Below are positions 35,625 through 48,030 of a stretch of DNA of 64,000 nucleotides, piece by piece. The position numbers were made by a program, and so were the translations under genes. The stretch is from positions 9,486,001 to 9,550,000 of the forward strand of contig NW_025408667.1 of NCBI RefSeq assembly GCF_020360975.1, given 5' to 3'. Numbering within the stretch: the first letter of the stretch is position 1; the number at the start of each line of letters is the position of its first letter. The stretch is from Hirsutella rhossiliensis. Its lineage: Eukaryota; Ascomycota; Sordariomycetes; Hypocreales; Ophiocordycipitaceae. Under the pieces are notes generated by a model, which saw only the letters and a list, made by a program, of their open reading frames with translations, ran no database searches and was not told where the DNA came from.

Positions 35625-38600
35625 TCACTTCTTCTTCTTCCTCGTCACTCCAACGAGCCGCCCAGCATCCAGCTCAAGCATCACGTCAGCGTCTTGAATC
35701 GTCTCTAGACGGTGCGCCACCACAAGCATCGTGCACCCGGCAAAGGCTTCGGACAAGACGGCCTGCATTCGCACGTCGGTCTCGTGGTCGAGGTTACTCG
35801 TTGCCTCATCCACCAGCACCACCTTGCTTCCCGTGCTGGCATTGTGCACGACGGCCCGCGCAAGGCACAGCAGCTGCCTCTGGCCGTGAGACAGCCCTAG
35901 AGTCGCTAAGTCGGTGTCGAGTCCTCCGCGCGAGGCCACGTGTTTCCACAGGCCAACCCGCCTCAAGGCCTCCTCCATGGCGTCATCGTCCGCCGCGACG
36001 GTCGGCTTCAGTCGGCCAAGGGGCTCAAGGTTGGTCCGCACAGTCCCGGCTAGTTCGACCAGCTCCTGTGGGAGGGTGGTGACGCGCGAGCGAAGCTGCT
36101 GGCGTGAAATTTGGGAAATGTCGATGCCGTCTATGCAGACCGAGCCTGAGTAGTCCAACAGGCCGAGGATTGACGCCAGTAGCGAGCTCTTGCCACTGTC
36201 GTGCGTTAGCTTTCCACCGAACGAGTCCATGGCCCAGGTATGGGCGGTCCTGTTTACCTTCCGGTCCGCCCGATGATACCAATCTTTTGTCCCGGCTCGA
36301 TGATGACAGACAGGCCGTCGAGAACAGGGCGCGACGCTTCCTCATTGGGGCTTGAGCCAGTTTAGTGGCGCGCCCTGATATGATGCCCTTTAAAGTCCGT
36401 CAACTTACTTGTACTTGGCGCTCATGGATCCGACCTCAATCTTGCCGTGCTCAGGCCAACCCGGCGGCAACCGCGGGTCTTGTCCTCGTAGCGGATCCTT
36501 CTCAATTGGAGTATTGCGTAAGAAGGTTCGCAGCCGGGCAATGGCTCCGAGTGACGTTTCTAGATTAATCCACGCGTTGATGAGCTGGGACAGGGTTTCG
36601 CTCAGCGTCATCACGTTGATAAGAGCAAGGCCGATGGCACTCTGCGATGTCGTCGTATTGAGCGCGAATGTCACCAACACCCCGGCGATAACGAGTATAG
36701 ACATATCCAGGGTCAGCGCGAGCCACCGCTGGATGCAGAACATGTAATAGTACGGCTTCTGCGAATAGTCCAACAGCCTGAGACTGCCGGCCAGCACCTT
36801 GGACTGCCAGCCAAAAGCCCGGATGTGCTGCAAGCCGGCGGCCGTTTCGGTGAGTTGTGTATAGAGGGGCGACTTGGCTTCGAGGTCGAGGTGCCGTATC
36901 TGTCGCGATGTACGCAGGTAAAACTTTTGGAGACAGTAGAGGGCGACGACGAAAAATGGAATAATAACCGAGGCGTACTTGGCTCCAGAGGCAATGATGC
37001 CAATATCGGTCAGGACGGACAAGGCAACTAAAGAAGGCCACCAGAAGCAGCAGGGTCGTCAGAAAGAAAGAACGGAAAGGGGGCGAGAGGCGTCAAAGAT
37101 GAACGGATTTACGGTATGCAACTTCCATGAATGCCATGGGAAGCATCTGGCTGACAAGCGTCATGTCCTGGCTGAACCTGAACGAGGGAAGCGCGTCAGT
37201 AAGCTACAGACTCCTTTCCTCTATTAGACCAAAAGTGACACTTGCCGGTTAAGAAGAGTTCCAGAGTCGGTGGACGTAAGAAACCAAAGTGTTGCGCTGG
37301 TGAACTATATATCAGAAAACGCCAAAAGGAGCCCACGAGTAAAGGGAGGCGGCTCACTCCATGACGCTATCCAGCGGCATATGGTGCAAGTTCTCTGCCG
37401 ACTTGGGCACGAGCTTGAGAAGGTAGAAGCTAATCGAACGTGTATACAGGTCAGCGTGTCGCAGAGCAAGACTCCCGAAACCGCGCTGGCACAACGCACG
37501 TGAGCATCCCTGAGGTGCATGCCAAGGTCGACACGCCCAGGACTGCGTATCCGATAAAGTAGCGACTGTTTTCGAGGTCTCTCTCGAGCCAGATACGAAC
37601 AAATATTTCTATGCCGAGTAATGTTAGTGGCCGGCAGATGGACGCCGATCGAGGAGATATACTTACGCGGTGCCTTGTCTGACACGGCCGATGCAGCTAC
37701 GGTGCAGAGCTACAGGGCAAACAGGAGCCTACCAATGGATTCGATATAAAAGTAGTATAGAGTCACGTCCCCGCACTGGCGCTCCGCCCTGTCTTCTTCC
37801 GGTACTGGCGGCACTGTGCTTGTTGGGGGAGTGGACGACGCACGGGACGTCTCGGACACGACTTGAGACTGGCTATCTTCAGCTCTCCTCTCGTCCTTAT
37901 TTTCCAGATCTCGAGCAAGGCTCTGTCTCCCTGTATCATGGTTGACATGTCTCTGTTCTCTGACGCTCCCCGTCCCATCCAGTACGAGAACATTGTCGGC
38001 GAGGGCGAGATGCTCGGCTGCGGCACCCTCTAAAGTCAGAATGGAATTTCATCTTCTTGGGCAGGCAGAAGCCTCCATCGTCATCGACTTACGCGAGTGG
38101 GTAGTCATGATGACCGTGGTGCCTGATTTCCGCAACAGCCCGTCGCAGCCCAGCAGCTCGGAAAATACAGCCTGTGACGTCCGGCCATCGAGAGCGCTGA
38201 AGACGTCGTCTAGAAGCAGCATCGGCTTTCGCGAGTAGACGGCTCTTGCCAGTGCCTGCAGTGAGCACTGTCAACAAGCACATCACGGGCGAAAAGATTG
38301 TTTCGCGACGCACCACGCGCTGACCCTGCCCGCCGCTGAGGTTCACGCCGCCGCTGCCGGCGAGAGAGCCATCGCCGTCTGCAAGCTGGCGCATATCTTC
38401 GTCCAACAGGCAAGCACGGAGAACTGTGCCATACCAGTACGGATCATAGGCGCTCTGGCTGATGATATTGTCGCGGAGAGTAACGTTTCGAAGCCATGAT
38501 GATTGGCCGCAATAGGCCATGGATCCGTGCTTGACGTAGATGGCCCCCTCGCTAAGTGGCACCTCGCCCAAGATTGCCTTGGAAAAGGTGGACTTTCCGC

Positions 38601-40300
38601 TTCCTACTGGTCCGGAGACCATGGTGAGACTCGACTGGACTAACTCGACGTTGACTCGTTGTAATATTGATTCCGCGCCGTCTGGGACGGCGATTGACGC
38701 TTCAGCAAACCAGACAGCGCAGCGGTCAGAGGGCAATATCCCCGTTCTCGGTCCCGCCATCTTTCGAAGCGGCTTGAGCTCGAAGTTTTGGTTGTCTTGT
38801 GTCTCGCTCGATGGGAGATGACAGTCTCCCACAAATCGTCCATCTATCCTCTCGTCGAGAAGGAGAAACGCCTGTATCCGACCCAGGCAGCCCATGATGC
38901 CGGCAAAGGAAGGGTACGCTAGCAGCAGCATCACTAACGGATTTCGAGACGAGGGCAATGATAGAGAGTGTCGTAAATACTTGAGCGGCGTTGAGGCCGC
39001 CAGCAAACTTGGTCCAGAAGAGGCCGCCGGCAATAACGATGATGGGCGTGATGCTGGTAGAGAAGGAGGCTATATATACAGTGGAGCCGCATCAGCATCC
39101 CCAGCCGCTCGAACAGAGCCTTTCGGGGTAGGGGGGATTCAACTACCGATTGCGTGCATGACAATAAGTAGCACCCGTAGCTTCTTGGAGAAGTCGACTT
39201 CGACAAGGCGAAGCCCGTGGATGTACTCCGAGACCGCAGGCACTAGACCCGTCCTCTTAATGCCTTTGATGTGCGCGAGAACATTCGACGTGACCGAAAC
39301 CCGCGCCTGAACCCTTTCGTTCCAGGCGACGCGGGCTGGAGCCATTCTTCGCGCAAGCTCAATGGAGGCCGCGGTTGTAACTACAACACGATGAATAAAG
39401 TATATCAGCTCGGAGCTTCGTCTAGCCTCTAGTCTTCAGTGTTGTCGTTACCTATTCCCGGCAGCACGACTAAAAAGGACGCGCCTCCGACAATCGTTGC
39501 TAAGGCATATATGCCGAGCGCGAGTTCGATAACGCTAGCCCAAATTTCGTGGAAGACAGCGAGGCCTTTCTCTATGCCGTCAATATCGGTACTCATCAAG
39601 GTCGCGGCGGCAGATTCGTTAACAGAATCCGCACTCGACGACTTAAGTTTAAGCGTCTTGTTGAATATGGCTGAGACGAGCAGTCCTCGGAGGCGGGCAA
39701 TCATGCGGTAAGTTAGGTGCATATAGTATGCTTTGGTAACCTTAACCGACGTTAACCTATATTCCCGTTTCAGAGTCACTCGGTGAATCTAGTTACGGCT
39801 ATGCCCATGTAAACAAGCAGCGTGGCCCCAACCAGGCCGCCAACGGTATCGCGGGAAAGGTTACGCTTGTCGATGGCGTTGACTATGCTTTGGAGGAGGA
39901 ATGGCTGCGCAAATTTGAATCCTATGTGGCACAGCCTAGGGATCACGATGGCGAGAAAGGATCTGACGAGGGTGCGGAGGCACGCTCTCGGCAAGCAATA
40001 TGGCGAGCTCTTGTTCGCTGTCCAAGCTGAGCGGGAAGATGCGAGAGATGACTGGACAGTGGCTGTTGGCTTACCCTTGGCCCAGAAGGGTTCAAATTTC
40101 GCAAACAGACGCGTTGAACTAAGCGCAGGGCCTAGGTCTTGCAGGTCGCCGACGCTTATGATGGAGCGGAAGCCAATGAGCAATGTTGAGTTCAGCCACA
40201 GGAACAGAGAACGGCCCCAAAAGCCGCTGGTCGACTCTCTGCCAAGTGACGAGGCGTCGTCGGCCATGACGTTGTCGGGTCCCGCACTGCGCAGATCCAT
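35625..40300 (-). pseudogene. ABCC-type (MRP-like) ABC transporter, disrupted
   Basis: Thirteen exons: 40300-39797, 39740-39452, 39380-39147, 39069-38314, 38255-38093, 38029-37667, 37608-37500, 37429-37358, 37296-37246, 37177-37113, 37027-36409, 36350-36258 and 36195-35625. The frame is otherwise continuous across two TMD-NBD halves. NBD1: GPVGSGKST, LSGGQGQR, MLLLDDVFSALD. NBD2: GRTGSGKSS, LSHGQRQL, KVVLVDEATSNLD. The linker YLRTSRQIRHLDLEAKSPL is typical of fungal ABCC exporters of drugs and metabolites. Two lesions: one extra base in exon 4 near 38939-38948, and an in-frame TAG at 37712-37710 where Gln would fit. Skipping the TAG by a 124-nt intron would delete part of a membrane helix. 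Intron 9 has a GC donor. No N-terminal TMD0 was found upstream. Confidence 0.8.
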
Positions 40301-42279
40301 GGCTATGCGGCTTCGACTGGAGCGGACGCTTCAAGTTGACTGGTAGAGTCGGTCGGGCCGTGGTGATGATTCGGGACGGCGGGGGAGGCCTCAGTCTTGA
40401 TGCAAAGAGGGCGTTTCGTGTTTAAGTAGCAGTACTTCGTCCATGGTACGTGTGCATGCATCGAATGTTGGTCAACCAACATTTGACCACCCCGGGCCGT
40501 GGCCGAGATTGGAGAATTATATATATGTGAGTGTGTTTATACTTGGGACTCGCCTGCCTGGCCGCGAGCCGAGCCTCCGCCCTCTTTTGGCGCCTGGAGT
40601 CTCAAGGGATACGCCTAGAAGAGAGAGCAGGTCGCCAGAATGCGTACCTTGTCTCAATATGTGGAAAGTATGCCGCAAGGCTGGCGGCCAAGTCTCGTAC
40701 TTACCGGCCAAGAGTCAGGTGTATGGCCTGAGCTGTGCATGGCCGAACAATGCATTGCAAAGCTAGAGCCGCGAGAGTGGAATATCTCGCTTTGTGTGCT
40801 GGAAACTGACATTTTAATCACTTATCCCGGGATTGCCTTCGCCTAGGCTCTTAACAGAGACGATCGAGCCAGGGAATCATTGATTGGAGGTCTTAGCTGG
40901 TCCTCCGTATAGAGATGATACTCGTCTATGGATCCTTTCAAAGGTTTCATTGTTGACGGCTGGTTGATTTTCTACGGCTGACAACAGGAGAATATCAACT
41001 TTGAACCCAAGAAAAGTCAAAGATTTGACCGGAGTTGAGGTTATGGCACGCGAAGGATACCTATCACATGCATTCTATTACAGCCAACTCGTCCTGACCG
41101 ACAAGCCACAGTGCCCCGGCCATGAGTCGACTAGCAGGCCGGTGGGTCGACGCATGCAGTCATTGAACTTCTGGATGCATGTTGGTTGGCGATGTGTACA
41201 CACTCACAACTGCTCGTACAGCCAACAAGACATAAATGGAGAGGCGCGGTCGGACATGGATGAAAAAGGCAGGTCGCCACAACGGAGCAGCCCCGAGGCA
41301 CCCTTGGAAGGATTACTCCAAGGTAAAGATCCCATCCGCCCCTCCCCCCAACATTGCATCCCGGCCTGTAAACGTAACTGCATTGCCAATCTTGCCACAT
41401 TTGCTACTCGACATGATGCAAGCTGTTCTTGCTGAGTCTAGAGCGGGCTGATCCCGCGATTGCAGGTCGTATAGCTAATACTAGCAGATATTTATATACT
41501 ACAGCTAGGATAATAGCTTGCTGTCTTTTATAAAAAGCCTCATAGTCTAAAAGTTATTATTTTTGACTACTAAAGGGGATAAAATTTATAGGCGTAAAGA
41601 TATAAGCAGCTTTTATACCAGACGTAGTAATAATAGCAGAGGGGGCGTAGGTGCGGTCTGTAGAAAGAGCACGGTTGGCGCAGCGCCCGCTCTTTCCTCA
41701 GCAGAAACTCCTTCGAAGGAGGGCAACCTATCAAGCTCCACTAAAGTAGGGATTGCAATGCGTGGTAGGAGCTATATAAAACAAGGGGATAACTGCAGTC
41801 TATTAAAGGGGCTCTTGATTAACAATTAAATTGATTAGCCCCTGTTTTCTAGTTTCTATTTGTTCGTGCTTATACTTATAGCATCTTTTGCGTCTGGCAG
41901 AAGCGAGCTGAGACTCATTAAAAGCCACCCTGCCATGGTACCTAGCATACCATCTTATTCCTTATACAGATGTTTCGGGTAAATATTAGGTATGCTACAA
42001 GCTTTGGAATTAGTTAGATAATCTATCTACTTAATTCGGTTAATAGACGCGACTTTAATATTAATATTATTAATGATGCAAACTGCTTAATCTACTGAAT
42101 TAAGGGTCTTTATTAGGTAGAATTAATATACTTAAGAGCTAAGTTTAGTTAAGTTAATTAATTATTAGCCGGATTAATTGAAGTTAAAGTAGGTTAAGCT
42201 ATGTCGGACTCTAAATAAATCTATTTTAATAATCTACTAGAAATAGCCCTTTAGCATACTCCCTACTTTTAAGCAGCTT
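40301..42279. other. Intergenic region, no gene recognised
   Basis: 40301-41450 is mixed-composition DNA upstream of the ABC transporter. 41450-42279 is AT-rich. A plus-strand frame at 41563-41829 ends near a run of stops and has no recognisable domain. Confidence 0.4.
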
Positions 42280-42289
42280 AAGAGTATCC

Positions 42290-42870
42290 TGCAGAATGCT
42301 CTTGTTCGGATGCTTAGCTGCCGACGTCTCCTCATACTTGTCTGCCCATGAGCTCCCGATCGAGGACAGTTCCGTAGATCATGCTAGGCCCCGCGACTGA
42401 AACATTTCCTTATTATCAAATCGTACGGGTAGGTGGCGGATGCGGATCGGCCGGCATGTTTCTCCGGACGGACAAGAGCTGATCACACCTGTCTCAATCA
42501 TAGTCTCCGGAGTTTTCTCGCTATGACGGCTTTTCCAATCTTCCAAGTGCTTAAGCAGGTATTCCATCCCAACCAGGACCTCCTATAGGCTCCCACGACC
42601 GTTGCCGTCGTCCCAGCCTTACGTTGTCATCAGCCAAAGGTAGATAGGCTTAAGGATTTTCCTTAATATCGCCTGAAGCCCGCGAGTCTTAATCGGATAA
42701 GACATCGTCGGTAGGAATACGCTTTGACTTGTCTCGTTCTCCTTTAAGGGCGGAGACAAAAGTCAGGATATCTATCCTCTTCCGTAAAGCTCTCAATCAT
42801 AAGATACGTAGAACTCCAGCTTCTCTGATTGCCAATCATAACCTCAAGCTCAGCCGTTAATTCCTTGCAG
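42290..42870 (-). mobile_element. hAT-family transposase relic
   Basis: Minus-strand words in hAT order: RSWSSTYLMIERAL (about 42835-42790, matching the RWNS-Y-MI block) and later EVLVGMEYLLKHLEDWKSRH (about 42580-42520, preceded by a TAG at an expected Trp). Frames shift between the blocks. The C-terminal dimerisation region was not seen. It resembles fungal Restless-like elements and is inactive. Confidence 0.6.
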
Positions 42871-43253
42871 AGACAGAAGTGTTCTCCGTCGTGCCCTTAG
42901 ACAGCCCGCCTTGAGCTTTTACTCCGTTGTGACGATGACCTGATGGACCTAATGACGTTGGCCAATTTCTCAATAGGATCATTTGTGGGCTAGGTAAAAT
43001 GAATCACATTTTTATTGACTGCTAGTGATAACGCATAGCAAACGAGCAGTCCGTAGGGAATGTAACACTAAGACTGTATCACGCTCTGGTCACGGAAAAT
43101 CCCGGTCACTTAATCTCGTTCCTAATTACTTGGTCCTATGAAATAATGAGCTATAAAGAGTTCCTTGCTGTTCCTCGGGACCGCTTGTTGCTTGGACATT
43201 TCCCACTTAGACAACTCGAACCTCTTTTATATTACACTTCGACCGTTGATACG
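42871..43253. other. Short intergenic stretch
   Basis: Decayed hAT flank and upstream region of the small secreted protein; nothing else seen. Confidence 0.4.
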
Positions 43254-43499
43254 ATGAAAGCTGCGGCTGCTTTCATTCTCGCCTGCTCTATAAGTACGGC
43301 ATTTGCCGGATCTATTTATGCACGAGCAGAGCTAGGAGGGCGTAAGAAAAGAGTACCATGCGGGAAAAGCTTTGCCTCCAAGATCCACGATTCTGCTCAC
43401 TGCATCTTATTCTTCATTCCCCAAGGCATCACGCATCCAGAAGATAACCAGCACTTTCACAATTGCTGTTTCGGTAAAGACAGGAGTGTGAATTCGTAA
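43254..43499 (+). CDS. Small secreted cysteine-containing protein (hypothetical)
   Basis: The ATG at 43254 opens an 81-residue frame with a clear signal peptide (MKAAAAFILACSISTAFA) and a basic mature part including ELGGRKKRVPCGK, a Cys near residue 50 and a CC pair near residue 71 (HNCCFG). There is no family match by eye. Alternative splicing is possible: a gtaaga donor near 43342 and a ccag acceptor near 43441, or a gtaaag donor right after the CC pair. Either would change the Cys pattern, so the exon structure is uncertain. It lies among transposon relics in the same belt as the double-knottin gene. Confidence 0.5.
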   Translation: MKAAAAFILACSISTAFAGSIYARAELGGRKKRVPCGKSFASKIHDSAHCILFFIPQGITHPEDNQHFHNCCFGKDRSVNS

Positions 43500-44241
43500 T
43501 GAAAAATAGAGGACGAAAAGGCCGGTTCGAGGGATTAAGGGGCACACAGAGGTTTATAGACGTCGGGCAGGGTGAGAGTACGGACTAGGAATCGCTTCTA
43601 TATTAATAAACTAAATCAGCTCGCAGTTACGAGCTGACTTATTAAGACATTAGGGCTGTGCTTGCCCTAGTTAAAAGCTTAATATATAACCTAGACCTTA
43701 TTAACTAGCTGCACCTAAAATGGCGATTAAGGCAACCAACTTAACCTTAAGCATTGGGGGGGGGGGGAAACTAAGCCCCTAGCAGTACTATGGCGCCTAT
43801 ACCTACGTATAAGACCTACTTTTACGGTAGGGACGCTATTATGCCACTTCTATAGGCGCTTATATGATAGCGCTATCTCTAACTAATTATTTTAGGTCGG
43901 CATAGTCTAAGTTATTGGTTCGGTCTAAAATGAACTATGCTGCCCCCCCGCCGGATTTGCTTTTCCCCCTTGTCAATAGCCTTATTAGGCAAGCCGTAGG
44001 ACTAAAGTTCTAATAGTAAGCTTAAGCCTGGGCGTTATAAGAGCGGTCGTAAGGCGATATTTCTAAAACCCAGCTCAAGTCTATATCATCTATTTGCCGC
44101 ATCACGTAGTTCCCAGGCCGTGTGCAAGTCGTCATGTCCTTCGCGCCTTAAACATAATCTATCGACTAGTGCTACAATCCTAATTAAAAGACTTGTAATT
44201 TTACTACTACCAGGCTTCTTATGCAAATCTATGTGTGATAT
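43500..44241. other. AT-rich intergenic region
   Basis: AT-rich DNA with a 12-base G run at 43756-43767. No gene seen. Confidence 0.5.
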
Positions 44242-47200
44242 CTACGGCCTCGCAGATCTACCCCCGAAATTATCTGTAGCTATAGCCTCCAACCTTACCT
44301 TATCGACCCTTGGCAACTCATGCTCGCCGTTCTCTGTCGGTGCTGGCAGGAATCCAACTGCAACCAGATACGCCAAGTACATGCCAAGAATCTGTACACT
44401 AACAGCGCTTGACGAAGACTTTCCATCCCGACTCCCTTTCCCCTTATCATATGACCTTAGCGCTGCTGTCGCATTGGCGTCATCCAACTCTGGAGCGATA
44501 GTGTTTGCGGGCAAGTTTCCCACGGCGAAGTGAAACAATGGGAGCAGTGCATGCTCCTCCTTGGTGTCATCACCCACGAACTGGATGACCTTGGTACACC
44601 ACTCTTGGTACGGCACTATCGGCACGCGATATCCGTATGACTCAAGGGCACCGACCCACTCATTCAGCGTCAAACGCGGATGGCTGGTAACCTGAGCCAC
44701 GCCCAGCGATTGCCCAGTAGTTGCAGGGAGATGGAACGCTGCGGCGATAACGATGCGGCTGACTTGCGTAACAGGGACTGCATTGACCGTGTTTGCAATG
44801 TCAGGACGCGCTCTTACCTGCAAACAGCCTTTCCATAGCCGGACCAGAAAGTCGTCCGTGACCGAAATGCCAGAAGCCGGGTCTCCTGTGATGTACCCGG
44901 GTCGTACAACGGCTCCCACAAGACCTCTCCGTCCGGCCTCACCCATGACAAACTCGCTCGCCCACTTGGACTGGCCATAGCCTGTGCCAAGGCCCCTGCG
45001 ACTGCCTTCCAGGTCATCCGTCTCCGGGACACCAGTTTCGACCTCTCTCGAGAGCTGCACGTAATGGTCATTATCCAGCGTTGAGGTTGAGCTGACGAAT
45101 GTCAGTCGCTTGGGTTTCCCCGTGGCGCAAAGTCGGATGCAGTCCAGTGTGCTAAGCACATTGGCCGCCCGTAGGCTGGAATACGGCAGCATCCAGTTGA
45201 CCTGGGCGCCGTTATGGATGACCAGGTCTACCACGTTAGAGAGGCGATCCCATGTGTTCTTGAGCAATCCGAGGTATGGCTTGGATATGTCCCCCGCCAC
45301 AACCTCAAGTCTGGACGTAGATGTCCAAGTTGGGGACCACAGGCCATAGGCTTTTGTTGCGGCCTCGACTCGTGCGAGACCTGCCGCTGCATCTTTCGCT
45401 CGGACGTGTGCAACTACATGCGCTCGCGACGGGCCTTCGAGGAGCTCGTGCAGGACATATGAGCCGAGGAAGCCTGTCGCACCGGTCAAAAGCACGGTAG
45501 GCGGAGTCTCCGTGTAGTCCCAATCTTTCGGTGCTTGCTGAATGGACTCGGGAAGTTGAGACACTAGATCCCTCGCATCCGCCGCGTAAGCCTCATCCTC
45601 CATATTCCCGTCTCCAGGGAGGGGCATCGCGTCTAGTCGTAGGCCAATGGGATCCTGTGCTCTATCGATCTCTGCGGCGAGGGCTTCCAGAGTCTGGGAC
45701 CGGAATATGACATTCATTGGCATATCAATATCCTTCCATTCGTTTTTGAGACGGAAAAACATCTGTTGTGCCAGGATAGAGTGACCACCTTCATCAAAGA
45801 AGTTGGAATCCGGCACAAACATTCGTGCGGAGCGGTTAGGGAGAACCGCTGCCCATATTGTAGCCAGTCGAGCTTGGGTGTCGGTCATATTGGCAACCGC
45901 AGACGAGGCCCTCCTCTTGGCGACATGAAGAAGATCCGACGCATCGGGGAAAGGGAGCGAAGGTTTATCAATCTTGCCGTTCGGATCTTGACATGGGTTA
46001 TTAGTTTAGAGAAGATTTGCATCTCGTCAGGGGTAACTTACTCAAGGGCATCCGAGCCAGAGGAACAAAAATACTGGGAACAGCGTACTTCGGAACCTTG
46101 GCTGCCAGGAATTGTTTGCAGTCATCAGACAGCAGCTTGAATCGCCTAAGCATTCCAGCCATCGACTCATATACTGTTTCCTGCTCGATAGCTTCTCCAT
46201 CGTCCTGAAGTTGAAGGTGTTGGAACCACCGCTTTGTCTCTGGGACGAAGTATGTAACGAGTGTTTGCTCCTCGTCCTTATCTCTTCGAACTACCGTAAC
46301 GTTTTCGCGCACGAATGGGTGCTGTGATAGAAGTATGTCGATCTCGCCCAGCTCAATCCGAAAGCCCCGGATCTTGACTTGAGAATCAATCCGGCCTGTG
46401 CACTCAACGCTTCCGTCGGCGCGAACTCGGCCAAGATCGCCGGTTCGATATAGACGATCTCGTGGTCCCTTATAAGCAGCCCGGTGTTCGTACTGCCGCG
46501 CCCACTTGGCAGGGTCAACAAACCAGTTGGGAACAAACTTGGACCGGTTTAGTTCTGCCGTCTTGTCGTCGTCCCCAAGGTACCCTTCCGCGAGACCTGC
46601 GGCTCGAAGGAACAGTTCCCCTTGCTCACCGACCCCGCACAATCTGGTTCTGTCCTCACGGTCGACAACCAGGAGTTGAACATTCAGCATGCCTTGGCCA
46701 ACTGGAATAATATCTGGCAAGGAATCCAAAAACGCCGGATCTTGAGCTTTGCTTGGAACCTCGAAAAAAGACACTGCCCGTTGCGACTCGGTTGATCCGA
46801 AGAGGTTTTCCACAGTTGCATTGGGTGCAAGGTCGCGCAGCTTTCTGCAGTCTTTTTTGGTCAGAAGATCGCCAACAAAGAAGGCAGACCGGAGGGAAGG
46901 GAACTGAGTTGTGGCACCGCCAACAAGGATCTGGCCCATGGCGGGAGTCAGATGGGTTACCGTGACCTTGTGCTCATTCATCCACTCCGCTAGCAGCTCG
47001 TAGGTAATAACGTCGGCAGGGGGAACAACGATCGTGGCGCCTAAAAAGAGCGGCGTGAAAATGTCTCTCTTTGTTTGCAAATATTAGACCTTTATCATTA
47101 TCAACGCCAACAGGGGTATAGATAGAGCCGAGCTTACCTGGATCGGATCATGGGCAATGCCGGACAGCATGGTGAACCTGTCCCCTTCCGAAAGGCCAAA

Positions 47201-48030
47201 CCTGTCGGCCATCCAGGGGACGTAGTAGGTAAGTGAAAAATGGCGCCCTTGAACGCCTTTTGGCCTGCCCTCAGATCCGCTCGTAAAGCTCAGGGTAGGA
47301 ATGGAATCGGGGCCAACAATGACATTGGGATCTTCCTCTCTACGGGACGCCTGAGTTGCTAGACAATCCTCGCCGTCGACATGGCCTCCACTTAGCTCAC
47401 CACTGTCGGAAAGCTGCAGCGCTGGAACCACAGACTTGAGGTCTAGATTGTGGGTGATGAAGTCGGTAACAATGCTGGGCGGCTTGCCAAACTCCTCGGT
47501 GGCTCTCTGGATGTAGACGAGAAACCTAGGTCTCGCAACGTCTAGGAGTATGCTCTGGCGCTCCGGAGGGTACTGTGGGTCCAGTACACTGACGGTTGCG
47601 CCAGCCTTAAGAGCACCCATATAGGCCACGACAAGGTCGACCCTGCGTCGTCGTCAGTGATGGCGAGATGGCTGGAGAGCAGAGCAAGGACCGACCCTCG
47701 ATAGGCGTATATCATAACAACATCCCCCACGTTGCAGCCGTGGGCGACGAAATGATGTGCCAACTGGTTAGAACTCTCATTGATCTGGCGATACGAGAAG
47801 GTGCGTTGAGCGGCTCGTGGGCTCTTGGTTTCAATGACACATGGCCTGCTGGGCACCCGCTTCGCATTGGAGGCAAATATCTCATGAATGGCTAGACGAT
47901 AAGTAAGCAACGGTACATTGCGAGAAGCGGGAAATGGGTGCCATGGCCATATAATACCTCCGCGATAAGCGCCCCAGTGTAGGTCGCATGTTGGATCAGG
48001 GAGCAGGGAGCTCCGGATGCTAGGCGGCAT
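44242..48030 (-). CDS. LYS2: L-2-aminoadipate reductase (aminoadipate-semialdehyde dehydrogenase)
   Basis: Five exons: 48030-47958, 47891-47696, 47642-47138, 47068-46042 and 45986-44242, giving 1181 residues, the normal Lys2 length. It adenylates, thiolates and reduces alpha-aminoadipate to the semialdehyde in fungal lysine biosynthesis. Adenylation domain: [55 protein letters not shown]. Carrier domain: FFDEGGHSIL (phosphopantetheine Ser near residue 667). Reductase domain: VLLTGATGFLGSYVLHELL, and YGQSK with the SDR Tyr and Lys. No stop or frameshift was seen. It is the only intact large gene in a decayed AT-rich belt, so it may be the sole LYS2 or a paralogue. It must be activated by a phosphopantetheinyl transferase. 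Confidence 0.93.

Noticed and set aside
40301..41450. Search for a TMD0 exon of the ABC transporter
   Set aside because: No hydrophobic minus-strand frame with a donor compatible with 40300 was found, so the ATG at 40300 is kept.
43756..43767. Run of 12 G as possible telomeric or structural element
   Set aside because: Simple homopolymer; no TTAGGG-type repeats in the window.
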